Shown here in pieces: positions 35,397 through 43,169 of a stretch of DNA of 51,570 bases. The notes under the pieces were generated by a model. It was not told the origin of the DNA. It was given only the letters and a program-made list of their open reading frames with translations, and made no database searches. Position numbers and translations under genes: made by a program. Location of the stretch: NCBI RefSeq assembly GCF_000337915.1, contig NZ_AOJE01000057.1:178645-230214 (forward strand), in the 5' to 3' direction. The stretch is from Halorubrum saccharovorum DSM 1137. GTDB lineage: Archaea; Halobacteriota; Halobacteria; Halobacteriales; Haloferacaceae. Within the stretch, counting starts at the first letter, position 1, and every line of letters starts with the position of its first letter.

Positions 35397-36263
35397 TCAG
35401 GCGCCGTCGGTGGGCGTGTCCGGGTCCGTCGGGAAGTTGGGATCGGCCGGGGGACCGCCGTCGCCGTCGCCTCCGTTCTGCTCCTCTTTCGGCTCCCCCT
35501 CGAACGTGTAGTCGCCGGAGTTGTCGGCGGGGTCGTAGCCGAGGGCCTCGCGGGCGCGCTCGATCGAGTAATAGCGTCGATCGTTGTTCGAGATGCCGTA
35601 GACGATCTCGTAGCCGTAGTTGGCCTGCAGACACCGGTCGAACAGGTGCGCGCAGTCGCGGTGTGAGAGCCACATCGCCTGCCCGCGCTCGTACTCCCGC
35701 GGCGGGTGGTCCTTCGTGAGGTTCCCGATGCGGACGCAGACGACGCTCATTCCGTGTTCGTCGTGGAAGAACCGTCCGAGCGACTCCCCGGCCGCCTTCG
35801 AGACGCCGTAGAGGTTCCCCGGCCGCGGGAGTTCGGTGCCGTCGAGTCGATATTCGTCGCCGGGGCGATACAGGTCCGGCGTGCGCTCCTCGGTCTCGTA
35901 GCCGCCGACGGCGTGGTTCGAGGAGGCGAACACGAACTTCTCGACGCCGGCGTCGGCGGCGGCGCGCATCACGGTCTGCGTTCCGTCGATGTTGTTCCGG
36001 AGCACGGAGTCCCACGGCGCCGTCTTCCGCGGGTCGCCCGCGAGGTGGATCACCGCGTTGACGCCGTCCATCGCCCCACGAACCGCCCGATCGTCGGTGA
36101 TGTCGGCGACGTACCGGTCGGCGTCGGTTACTCTGTCGGGCACCTTCGTCGCCGGCAGCGGCTCCCTGTCGAGGAGTCGCCACTCGTAGTCGTCGCCGAT
36201 GCCGCGGAGGATGGCCTGCCCCACCCGTCCGCCGGCGCCCGTCAGCAGGACCGGCTCGTCCAT
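35397..36263 (-). CDS. azf: NAD+-dependent glucose-6-phosphate dehydrogenase (Azf type)
   Basis: 288 residues from the ATG at 36263 (MDEPVLLTGAGGRVGQAILR). It is an extended short-chain dehydrogenase: NAD loop TGAGGRVGQ, VIHLAGDP, SSNHAVGGY, catalytic Y-x3-K in NLYGVSKAAGESLGR, and VRIGNLTKDHPP. It closely resembles the Haloferax volcanii archaeal zwischenferment, which starts the oxidative pentose phosphate pathway with NAD+. The C-terminal approximately 30 residues (EEQNGGDGDGGPP...TDGA) are an acidic, Pro-rich extension that I do not recall in the Haloferax enzyme. Convergent with the DUF309 gene. Confidence 0.88.
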   Translation of the reverse strand: MDEPVLLTGAGGRVGQAILRGIGDDYEWRLLDREPLPATKVPDRVTDADRYVADITDDRAVRGAMDGVNAVIHLAGDPRKTAPWDSVLRNNIDGTQTVMRAAADAGVEKFVFASSNHAVGGYETEERTPDLYRPGDEYRLDGTELPRPGNLYGVSKAAGESLGRFFHDEHGMSVVCVRIGNLTKDHPPREYERGQAMWLSHRDCAHLFDRCLQANYGYEIVYGISNNDRRYYSIERAREALGYDPADNSGDYTFEGEPKEEQNGGDGDGGPPADPNFPTDPDTPTDGA

Positions 36264-36340
36264 TCGGTCGTACGTGGGCGCGAGACGGGCATATATGATA
36301 CGGTTCGGCCGCGACGTGCGGATCGGTGGTCGTCCGGGTC

Positions 36341-36691
36341 CTACAGCTTCTCGCGCGAGATGCTCACGCCGGTCGGAGTGACGACGATCTGATCGTCGCC
36401 CTTCTGGACGATGTCGCCGTCGACCTCCTGCGCGACCTGACGCAGTTCGTCGATGATGTGTTCGATCGTCCGGTCCGACGTGGAGTGGCGAGTGATGTCC
36501 GCGATGACGAAGTCGCCGTCGTAGACGGCGTCTTTGATCGGGATCACGTCGCCCTGGTCGCCGATCTCCGCGATGTGTACCTGCATGCCCGTGTCCGCGT
36601 GCGCCTCGGCGAAGTCGTCGAGGTCGAGCTCGACGTAGTCGTCGACGGAGCGGTTTCCGCCGCCGCCGAGGATCTTGCTCATAATACCCAT
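36341..36691 (-). CDS. sepF: Cell division protein SepF
   Basis: 116 residues from the ATG at 36691 (MGIMSKILGGGG); an internal ATG at 36682 is also possible. The short N-terminal segment MGIMSKIL acts as the membrane-binding amphipathic helix in archaeal SepF, followed by the globular domain (YVELDLDDFAEAH, VHIAEIGDQGDVIPIKDAVY, DGDFVIADITRHS, DDQIVVTPTGVSIS). SepF anchors FtsZ2/FtsZ1 rings at the division site in haloarchaea. It lies 62 nt downstream of mutS on the same strand. Confidence 0.92.
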   Translation of the reverse strand: MGIMSKILGGGGNRSVDDYVELDLDDFAEAHADTGMQVHIAEIGDQGDVIPIKDAVYDGDFVIADITRHSTSDRTIEHIIDELRQVAQEVDGDIVQKGDDQIVVTPTGVSISREKL

Positions 36692-36753
36692 ACACACCAC
36701 ACGTCGAGGTCGGACATTAGTTCTTACGTCAGACGCTCTCGTCGCGTCGCCCG

Positions 36754-39561
36754 TCAGCTCTCGTCGAGTCGCTCCTGCCACTCCTGAACCCGCGACAGCA
36801 GCTCAACCGGCGCGGTCTCGGCGATGTCGATGTCGCTCAGCTCCTCGATCACGGCGCGAGTCTCGGGATCGAGTCGGTCGGTCTCCGGGGTCTCCGCAGT
36901 CTCCGGGGTCTCCGCGGTCTCCGCGCTCCCGCTGGCACCGTCCGATGCCGACCTCGGAGCGGTCCCGTTCCGACCCGCGCCGGAGTTGGGGGCGCCGGAC
37001 GCTGTCGCTCCGGCGTCGCCGCTTTCCGAGAACGACCCGGACGAGAGGTCGAAGACGACCTGTTTCGTGTCGCCGTCGAGGTCTTCTCCTCCGGTGCCTC
37101 CGCCTCGACCCCCGCCCTTCGCCTCGATCGCCTTCTCCTCGCGGAGGCGGTCGAGAACCGTGTCGGCGCGGGAGACGACCGGCTCCGGCACGCCGGCGAG
37201 GTCGGCGACGTGGACCCCGTACGACCGGTTCGTCGGCCCGTCGCGGACGGTCCGGAGGAACGTCACCTCCCCGTCGCGCTCGTCGACCGCGACGTGGACG
37301 TTCTCGACGCGCGGGAGGTGATCCGCCAGCGTCGTCAGTTCGTGGTAGTGCGTGGCGAAGAGGGTGCGCGCGCGCACCTCGTTGTGGAGGTACTCGGTCG
37401 CGGCCCACGCGATCGAGATCCCGTCGTAGGTGGCGGTGCCCCGGCCCACCTCGTCGAGGATGACGAGCGAGTCCGCGGTCGCCGAGTGGAGGATGTTCGA
37501 CAGCTCCTGCATCTCCACCATGAACGTCGACCGGCCCTGCGCGAGTTCGTCGAGCGCGCCCACGCGGGTGTAGATCCCGTCGACGAGCCCGACGGTGGCC
37601 GCCCGCGCGGGGACGAACGACCCCGCCTGCGCGAGCAGCTGAATGAGGGCTGCCTGCCGCATGTACGTCGACTTCCCGCTCATGTTCGGGCCGGTGACGA
37701 TGAGGAACCCGCGCTCCCCGTCGAGCCGGAGGTCGTTCGGCACGAAGTCGGTCGTCCGCTCGACGACCGGGTGCCGTCCGGCCTCCACGTCGAGCCGGCG
37801 CTCGTCGGAGAGCTCGGGCCGCGTCCAGTCGTTGCCGGCGGCGTGGGTCGAAAGCGACGCGAGCGCGTCGATCTCGGCGACCGCGCGCCCCGCGTCCTGC
37901 AGCAGTTCGGCGTCGGCGGCGACCCGCTCGCGGAGCTCCTCGAACAGCTCGTACTCCAGGTCGCCGCGAGCCTCCTCCAAGCGGAGCACCTCGCGCTCCC
38001 GCTCCTCTAGCTCGTCGGTGACGAACCGCTTCGAGTTCTTCAGCGTCTTGATCTCGCGGTAGTGCTCGGGGACCCCGTCGGCCGCGGACTTCCCGACCTG
38101 GATGTAGTAGCCGTCGGTCTTGTTGCGGTCGACGGTGACGTGGCTCAGCCCGTACTGGCGCTTCTCGCGCTCCGCGAGCGTGTCGAGCCACTCGTTGACC
38201 TCCTCGTGGCGCGCGATCAGCTCGTCGAGCTCGTCGTCGTACCCCTCCCGGAGCAGCCCGCCCTGCGTCTTCGTCTTCGGCGGGTCCTCCGCGAGCGCGT
38301 CCGCGAGCTCGTCGTGGAGGCTCGCGGCCCGCTCGCGGTCGATCCGCTCCAGCACCCCGGCGAGCGGGGAGTCGGCGAGCGCGGTCCCGGACACGGCGTC
38401 GGCGAGCGCGGGCACCAGCGCCAGCGAGTCGCGCACCGAGAGGAGCTCTCTCGCGCCCGCGCTCCCGCTCGTCGCCCGCGCTGCGAGCCGTTCGAGGTCG
38501 TACGCGTCGCCGAGCGTCTCGCGCAGGCGGTCGCGCGCGAGCGCCGCCGACGCGAGCGCCTCGACCGCGTCGAGCCGGCGGTCCAGCTCCGCGCGGTCCC
38601 GCCGCGGTCGGGTGATCCACTCTCGGAGGAGGCGACCCCCGGCGGCGGTGACGGTGTGGTCGATCGTCTCGAACAGCGAGCCCTCGCCGTCTCCCCGCAT
38701 CGTCTCGGTGAGTTCGAGGTTGCGCTGGGTCGTGGCGTCGACGGCGACGTGGTCGTCGTCGCCGTAGGCGGTGAGCCGGGTGATCGACGCCAGCACGCCC
38801 GCGCCGGTCTCCTCGACGTAGCCGAGGACCGCGCCCGCCGCGCGCAGCGCCAGATCGGAGTCGATCCCGACGCTGTCGGCGGTCTCCCGGCCGAACTGAT
38901 CGCGGACCGCGTGGTTCGCGCGACCCGGCGCGAACGCCTCCGCGTCGAAGACCGAGACGGACCCCGACAGGTCCTCCCGGACCGCCCCGAGCAGCTCGTC
39001 GTCGTTGCGGACGCGCGGCCCGGGGAGCACCTCAGCGGGGTCGAACCGGTACAGCTCCGCGCGGAGGTCCCCCGCGCTCTCGACCTCGGTGACGAGGAAC
39101 CGCCCGGTGGTCACGTCGGCGAGCGCGAGCCCGTAGGGCCCCTCCGCGTCGTCGCTCGTCTCCGCGGAGCCCGACGCCCTCCCGCCGTCGTCCTCGCGGA
39201 CGACCGCCGCGAGGTACCGCGCGTCGTCGTCCGCGGTCTCGAGGAGGGTACCGGGCGTGACGACGCGGGTGATCTCGCGGGCGTGGCCGTCGTCCGTCTC
39301 GTACTGGTCGGCGACGGCGACGCGGTAGCCCCGCTCGACGAGCGCCTTCACGTAGGGGGTCAGCTCGGAGAGCGGCACGCCCGCCATCGGGTACGACGAG
39401 CCGTGCGAGGACTTCTGCGAGACGGTGAGATCCAGTTCGTCGGCGACGAGCTCGGCGTCGTCCGCGAAGAACTCGTAGAAGTCGCCGCACTGCATGGCGA
39501 GAACGTCAGCGTCGGTCTCCGCCTTGAGATCGAGGAACTCCCCGACGATCCCCGTTGGCAT
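36754..39561 (-). CDS. mutS: DNA mismatch repair protein MutS
   Basis: 935 residues of the MutS1 type. The mismatch-recognition motif GDFYEFF (Phe-x-Glu) is near residues 26-32. The lever/clamp region, Walker A GPNMSGKST, signature ARAATVGLVDGIYTRVGALD, Walker B VILDEVGRGTATYDG and THYHEL complete the ATPase. A disordered acidic linker with an AETPET repeat (about 855-905) precedes a C-terminal helical dimerisation segment. It detects base mismatches. No mutL is adjacent in this window. Confidence 0.96.
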   Translation of the reverse strand: MPTGIVGEFLDLKAETDADVLAMQCGDFYEFFADDAELVADELDLTVSQKSSHGSSYPMAGVPLSELTPYVKALVERGYRVAVADQYETDDGHAREITRVVTPGTLLETADDDARYLAAVVREDDGGRASGSAETSDDAEGPYGLALADVTTGRFLVTEVESAGDLRAELYRFDPAEVLPGPRVRNDDELLGAVREDLSGSVSVFDAEAFAPGRANHAVRDQFGRETADSVGIDSDLALRAAGAVLGYVEETGAGVLASITRLTAYGDDDHVAVDATTQRNLELTETMRGDGEGSLFETIDHTVTAAGGRLLREWITRPRRDRAELDRRLDAVEALASAALARDRLRETLGDAYDLERLAARATSGSAGARELLSVRDSLALVPALADAVSGTALADSPLAGVLERIDRERAASLHDELADALAEDPPKTKTQGGLLREGYDDELDELIARHEEVNEWLDTLAEREKRQYGLSHVTVDRNKTDGYYIQVGKSAADGVPEHYREIKTLKNSKRFVTDELEEREREVLRLEEARGDLEYELFEELRERVAADAELLQDAGRAVAEIDALASLSTHAAGNDWTRPELSDERRLDVEAGRHPVVERTTDFVPNDLRLDGERGFLIVTGPNMSGKSTYMRQAALIQLLAQAGSFVPARAATVGLVDGIYTRVGALDELAQGRSTFMVEMQELSNILHSATADSLVILDEVGRGTATYDGISIAWAATEYLHNEVRARTLFATHYHELTTLADHLPRVENVHVAVDERDGEVTFLRTVRDGPTNRSYGVHVADLAGVPEPVVSRADTVLDRLREEKAIEAKGGGRGGGTGGEDLDGDTKQVVFDLSSGSFSESGDAGATASGAPNSGAGRNGTAPRSASDGASGSAETAETPETAETPETDRLDPETRAVIEELSDIDIAETAPVELLSRVQEWQERLDES

Positions 39562-39644
39562 ATACCCGTACTCCCGCCGTCGGCGGGTAAAACCCTACGG
39601 GTGTGCGGCGGCCGGCTACGTCCCGGTCGCCCGCGGCGCCCGCG

Positions 39645-40196
39645 TCACCCCAACCGGTTCCGCCGCGTCGACATCCGATGTACGATCCCGGAGACGCCGA
39701 AAAGCGCCGCGAACAGGACCGCGTAGGCGTATCCGGACACCGACGCGAACGGGACCGTTCCCACCCACGCTGCGCTACCGAGCAGTCCACAGACGACGGC
39801 GAGGCCGACGTAGTACTCCCCCCAGAGGATCTCGTTTTCGGAGACGACTTCGAGGTATATCTCGAGTTGCCGGCTCTGTTCGGTCAGCGAGACGATCCCG
39901 CGGTCCGGCTCGTAGTCGATGAATCCCCCGTCGGCCAACTTCGGCAGGTGCGACTGGTGGAGCGCGGTGTACACCCGCTTGCGCTGTTTGTACGTCACCT
40001 CGGGGATATCGAGGTCGTTCTCCCACGCCGCCAGCTGTTCGGCGATGTCCCTGACGCGCGCGCCGTCGCCGTGCTGTTTCAGATAGGTGATCACGTTCCG
40101 CCGCCGCCGGTTGCTGAGCGCCGTGAACACCTCGTCTCGCGAGGGCTCGTCGTCGCCGGTCGTCGATTTTCCCTCCCCTATGAGTTGCGGTGTCAT
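39645..40196 (-). CDS. Membrane-anchored HTH protein (DUF7344-like)
   Basis: 183 residues. The N-terminal winged helix (RDEVFTALSNRRRRNVITYL, DIAEQLAAWEND, VYTALHQSHLPKLADGGFID) resembles the haloarchaeal DUF7344 HTH; two membrane helices follow (about 128-170) with a basic tail. The HTH faces the cytoplasm. A paralogue lies at 42156-42716. Such proteins probably regulate neighbouring genes; the target is unknown. The upstream region (40197-40330) is AT-rich. Confidence 0.8.
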   Translation of the reverse strand: MTPQLIGEGKSTTGDDEPSRDEVFTALSNRRRRNVITYLKQHGDGARVRDIAEQLAAWENDLDIPEVTYKQRKRVYTALHQSHLPKLADGGFIDYEPDRGIVSLTEQSRQLEIYLEVVSENEILWGEYYVGLAVVCGLLGSAAWVGTVPFASVSGYAYAVLFAALFGVSGIVHRMSTRRNRLG

Positions 40197-40532
40197 GGAA
40201 AAATCATGCCATCAATTACTGTACCTACCGTTACCGCCCTACATATCACTAACTGTTATCATTTCACGGCGAGATCATGGAAACTATATCGGTTGAAAAA
40301 TGTCGTATCAGGTCGTATGGCGTGCGGATGTGAACTGATCGCCTCGCGAGCCGCTAAGAACCATCACAGGGTTGAATTTTCACCCTCCGCGATTCCGTCT
40401 TGGGCCCGCGCCGATCCGCCGTCCGCCGTTTCCGTCCGATCCGGCCCGTCGTCTGGTTTTCCGCCCTCCCTCGAGCCCGGTCCTCGGCGGTAGGCCGCGC
40501 ATACATACGCCCTCTCCCCCCCAACGACGGGC
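40197..40532. promoter_or_regulatory. Divergent AT-rich promoter region
   Basis: 336 nt between two divergent genes. Positions 40197-40320 are AT-rich for this genome (AAAAATCATGCCATCAATTA, CTATATCGGTTGAAAAATG). This fits a promoter region, most likely of the minus-strand HTH gene; an 18-codon frame at 40276 is not supported as a gene. Confidence 0.4.
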
Positions 40533-41471
40533 ATGACGGCATCACATGACACCCGTCTCGATCGGCTTCGGCGCCCGGAGCACACCGGCGAGAACCGCTG
40601 TTTACCGTGTACGGTCGTTAACGTCGCGATCGCCGCGGTCGGCGCGGTCGCCGTCGGCGCGCTGGTCGCCGTCGAACTCGGCGCGGCGGTCCTGGTCGCC
40701 GCGCTCGCGGCGATCTGGCTGCGCGGCTACCTCGTGCCCGGCACGCCCGCGCTCACGAAGCGGTACCTCCCCGAGCGCGTGCTGGGGTGGTTCGGAAAGG
40801 GTCGCGACCCCGGACCGCCGGCGGAGTTCGACGCGGAGTCGTACCTCCTGTCGGCCGGCGCGTTGGTCGAGACGCCGGACGGGAGCGACCTCGGGTTCGC
40901 GCCGTGGTTCGAGTCGGCGTGGCGGACGCACCTCGCCGCGCTGCGCGACGCCGCCGACACCGAGTTCGGCGAGCCGTCGTCGACGGACGAGACGGTTGGC
41001 GCGTCGATCGCGACCGCCGAGACCGTCGAAACCGCCGAGCTCGCCCCCGACGGCACGCGCCCCGCCGCGCCGGCCGACGTCGCCGCCCTCGCGGGCCTCA
41101 CCGGCGTCGACGAGGACGGGCTCTCCCTCCGGTGGCGCGGCGACGCGGCGTTCGCGCACGCCGGCGACGAGCGCATCGGTCACTGGGAGTCGCGCTCGGC
41201 CTTCCTCGCCGACGTCGCCGCCGACCGCGCGCTGACGGCGCGGCTCGACGACTGGGAGTCGCTCCCCCTCGCCTCGCGAAGCGGCGCACTCGGCGCGCTC
41301 CGGCTGTTCGTCGAGCGCTGCCCGACCTGCGAGGGGCCGGTGCAGCTGGAAGAGCGGGTCGTCGAGTCCTGCTGTTCGAGCTACGAGGTCGTCGCCGGCC
41401 GCTGTACCGCCTGTAACGCGCGGCTGTTCGAGATCGACCTCCCGGCGTCGCTGGCGGACGCGCGGTCGTAA
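40533..41471 (+). CDS. Membrane protein with C-terminal zinc-finger-like cysteines
   Basis: 312 residues. The N-terminal cysteines (RCLPCTVVN) precede two hydrophobic segments (about 30-65) and a long acidic soluble domain (about 85-250). The C-terminus carries CPTCEGPVQ, then ESCCSSYEVVAGRCTACNAR, a plausible zinc-ribbon. This matches an uncharacterised haloarchaeal family I cannot name. The ATG at 40533 follows a Gly/Ala-poor leader. It is bracketed by the two membrane HTH genes. Confidence 0.68.
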   Translation: MTASHDTRLDRLRRPEHTGENRCLPCTVVNVAIAAVGAVAVGALVAVELGAAVLVAALAAIWLRGYLVPGTPALTKRYLPERVLGWFGKGRDPGPPAEFDAESYLLSAGALVETPDGSDLGFAPWFESAWRTHLAALRDAADTEFGEPSSTDETVGASIATAETVETAELAPDGTRPAAPADVAALAGLTGVDEDGLSLRWRGDAAFAHAGDERIGHWESRSAFLADVAADRALTARLDDWESLPLASRSGALGALRLFVERCPTCEGPVQLEERVVESCCSSYEVVAGRCTACNARLFEIDLPASLADARS

Positions 41472-41567
41472 ATCCCTGGGAGGGCGGAGTTTTTCGGTCG
41501 CCGATCGGTCGCTGCCGCTGGCAAGTGTTCACCAGATGCCTGCGGCGTCGCCGTCTGTTTCTGATCG

Positions 41568-41774
41568 TCTGGTGGTTCTGGTGACTCTGGTGGTTCTGGT
41601 GGCTCTGGTGGGTCTGGTGGCTCTGGTGACTCTGGTGGGTCTGGTGACTCTGGTGGCTCTGGTGACTCTGGTGGGTCTGGTGACTCTGGTGGCTCTGGTG
41701 ACTCTGGTGGCTCTGGTGACTCTGGTGGCTCTGGTGACTCTGGTGACTCTGGTGGCTCTGGTGACTCTGGTGGC
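41568..41774. repeat. 9-bp minisatellite, 23 units
   Basis: TCTGGTGRN in 23 head-to-tail units, with variants ending GAC, GGC, GGT or GTG, plus a degenerate 24th unit. Because the unit is a multiple of 3 it leaves all frames open, giving (TLVALV) on the plus strand and PES/PEP or QSH repeats on the minus strand. Confidence 0.95.
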
Positions 41775-41961
41775 TCCGGCGACGCCCTCCAAGGCCCCAG
41801 TCGGGAGGTGGGCGCACACTCGTTGCGCGCTTCGGTCGCTCGCGTTGCTCGGCCCCCGGAGTGCTTTCGTCGTCTGCGCCCACCTCTCGACTGCCTCTTT
41901 GAGTCCCGCCACAAACGCACAGCGACCGCACAGCGACCGCGCCTCACGCCTCCCCAGCCTC

Positions 41962-41991
41962 GTCGAACCGGCGCGGTCGCGCCGGTTCGAC
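41962..41991. repeat. Perfect 14-bp palindrome
   Basis: GTCGAACCGGCGCG and its exact complement are separated by GT. It could form a strong hairpin (bidirectional terminator between the convergent genes) or bind a dimeric protein. Confidence 0.85.
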
Positions 41992-42155
41992 TCCCTCGCG
42001 CACGCTGCTCGCGCCCGGCGGGCGCTCGCAGGCGCGCGCCACCGTAACCACGATCTCTCCGATCTCTCTGTCAGTGTCGAACTCCGGTTTCCCTGTCAGC
42101 ACCAGACCCGGGTTTCTCTGTCAGCGGCGGCGGTCGCGAAAAACCGTAGTTTGCC

Positions 42156-42716
42156 TCACCGCCGTCGCAGACCGGCGATCCCGCTTCGACCGCCTCGGAG
42201 CTGCCGGAGCACGGAGAAACGGTTGATCCACAGCTGGTAGGCGCTCGCGGCGGCGAACAGCGCGAGCCCGAGGCTCGTAAGGAGGACGGGATCGACCGCG
42301 GAGACGAGGGGGACGCCGAGCAGCGCCGCGAGCAGGACCGTCAGCGAGGCGACGCCGAGCGCGCGGTACAGCTCCGACCAGGTGACGCCGACGCTCGCGA
42401 CGACCTCGGTGTACAGCGCCACGTCTCGCGCGTGGCGGGACATCTCGATCGTCTGGCTCTCCCGGTCGTATTCGATCACGCCGAGCTCCTCCAGCTTCGG
42501 GAGGTGCGTCTGCACGAGCGAGGTGTACACGCTCTCGCGACAGCGCTTCGGCGGCGGGCTCTCGCCGGTCTCGCGGCCCGCGACCAGCGCCGACAGCTCG
42601 TGGACCGTCACGACGCCGCCGACGCTCCCGAGATGTTCGAGGGCGTGCCGACGGCGCTCGTTCGCGAGGATCGTGTACACCTGTTCGGCCGGAAGGACGT
42701 CTGTTCGGAGCTTCAT
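42156..42716 (-). CDS. Membrane-anchored HTH protein (DUF7344-like), second copy
   Basis: 186 residues. The HTH region (AEQVYTILANERRRHALEHL, VYTSLVQTHLPKLEELGVIE) is clearly related to that of 39645-40196, and two membrane helices (about 118-160) and a basic tail follow. It lies upstream of the SipW/TasA-like cluster on the other strand, sharing a 453-nt divergent region, so it is a candidate regulator of that cluster. That link is inference from position only. Confidence 0.8.
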   Translation of the reverse strand: MKLRTDVLPAEQVYTILANERRRHALEHLGSVGGVVTVHELSALVAGRETGESPPPKRCRESVYTSLVQTHLPKLEELGVIEYDRESQTIEMSRHARDVALYTEVVASVGVTWSELYRALGVASLTVLLAALLGVPLVSAVDPVLLTSLGLALFAAASAYQLWINRFSVLRQLRGGRSGIAGLRRR

Positions 42717-43169
42717 GGATGGGAGTCCGACGCTCCGCGCGACGCGGAGAATCGTTCGTTGACCCTACATCTTCTCTCGGGGGCATATGTATGCGCTCGC
42801 TACCTCCGCTCGGTCCGTGTTTCATGGTACCGCGAGTCTGGATCCGCTCCCGCGAAACCGCTAGCCTGCACCCCGGTAGGCGGCGCCGTCCCCTGCTTAC
42901 CGGCGCCGAGGCCGCTGCCGGCGTGGCACGGAGTCCGTACCGCCCGCCGCCTTCGAAGTATGGGGTTCGTGCCGGTATTTCGGGCCCGGGTAGGCCCTCC
43001 GGACCGCCGATCGAACGCGGGGTTCGACGGCGCGAACCGTCCGTTCCACCGGATCGAAGCGTCCGTTCGACGGTGACGTGGCAGCGCGTAACTACGTGGG
43101 TATCCCTCGGAGGGGAGAGTAACCGATTCGGCTAACCGGCGCGGACGGGGGCGAGTCGGGGGAGCAACC
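42717..43169. promoter_or_regulatory. Divergent region upstream of the SipW/TasA-like cluster
   Basis: 453 nt. It contains a direct repeat of GCGTCCGTTC/CCGTCCGTTCC (about 43036-43071), a TATA-like GTAACTAC (about 43088), a short hairpin CCCT-CGG-AGGG (43104-43114), and a purine-rich Shine-Dalgarno-like GGGGGAG (43155-43161). The promoter of the first cluster gene must lie here. Confidence 0.45.

Larger units (their letters stand above)
41472..42155. other. Convergent intergenic region with minisatellite and palindrome
   Basis: 684 nt between converging genes. It holds the 9-bp minisatellite (41568-41774, listed), a low-complexity stretch with direct repeats such as CACAGCGACCG twice (about 41918-41941), and a perfect 14-bp inverted repeat (41962-41991). 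Open frames through it are long but are products of the repeats and high GC; I do not support a gene here. Confidence 0.6.

Noticed and set aside
40276-40332. 18-codon frame METISVEKCRIRSYG...
   Set aside because: No coding bias or start signals beyond the ATG; probably promoter sequence, at most a degraded gene end.
41536-42240. Plus-strand frame with VTLVALV repeats as a membrane protein, or the minus-strand PES/PEP repeat protein
   Set aside because: The repetition comes from a 9-bp DNA repeat that opens every frame; flanking sequence in those frames has no coding character or start signal.
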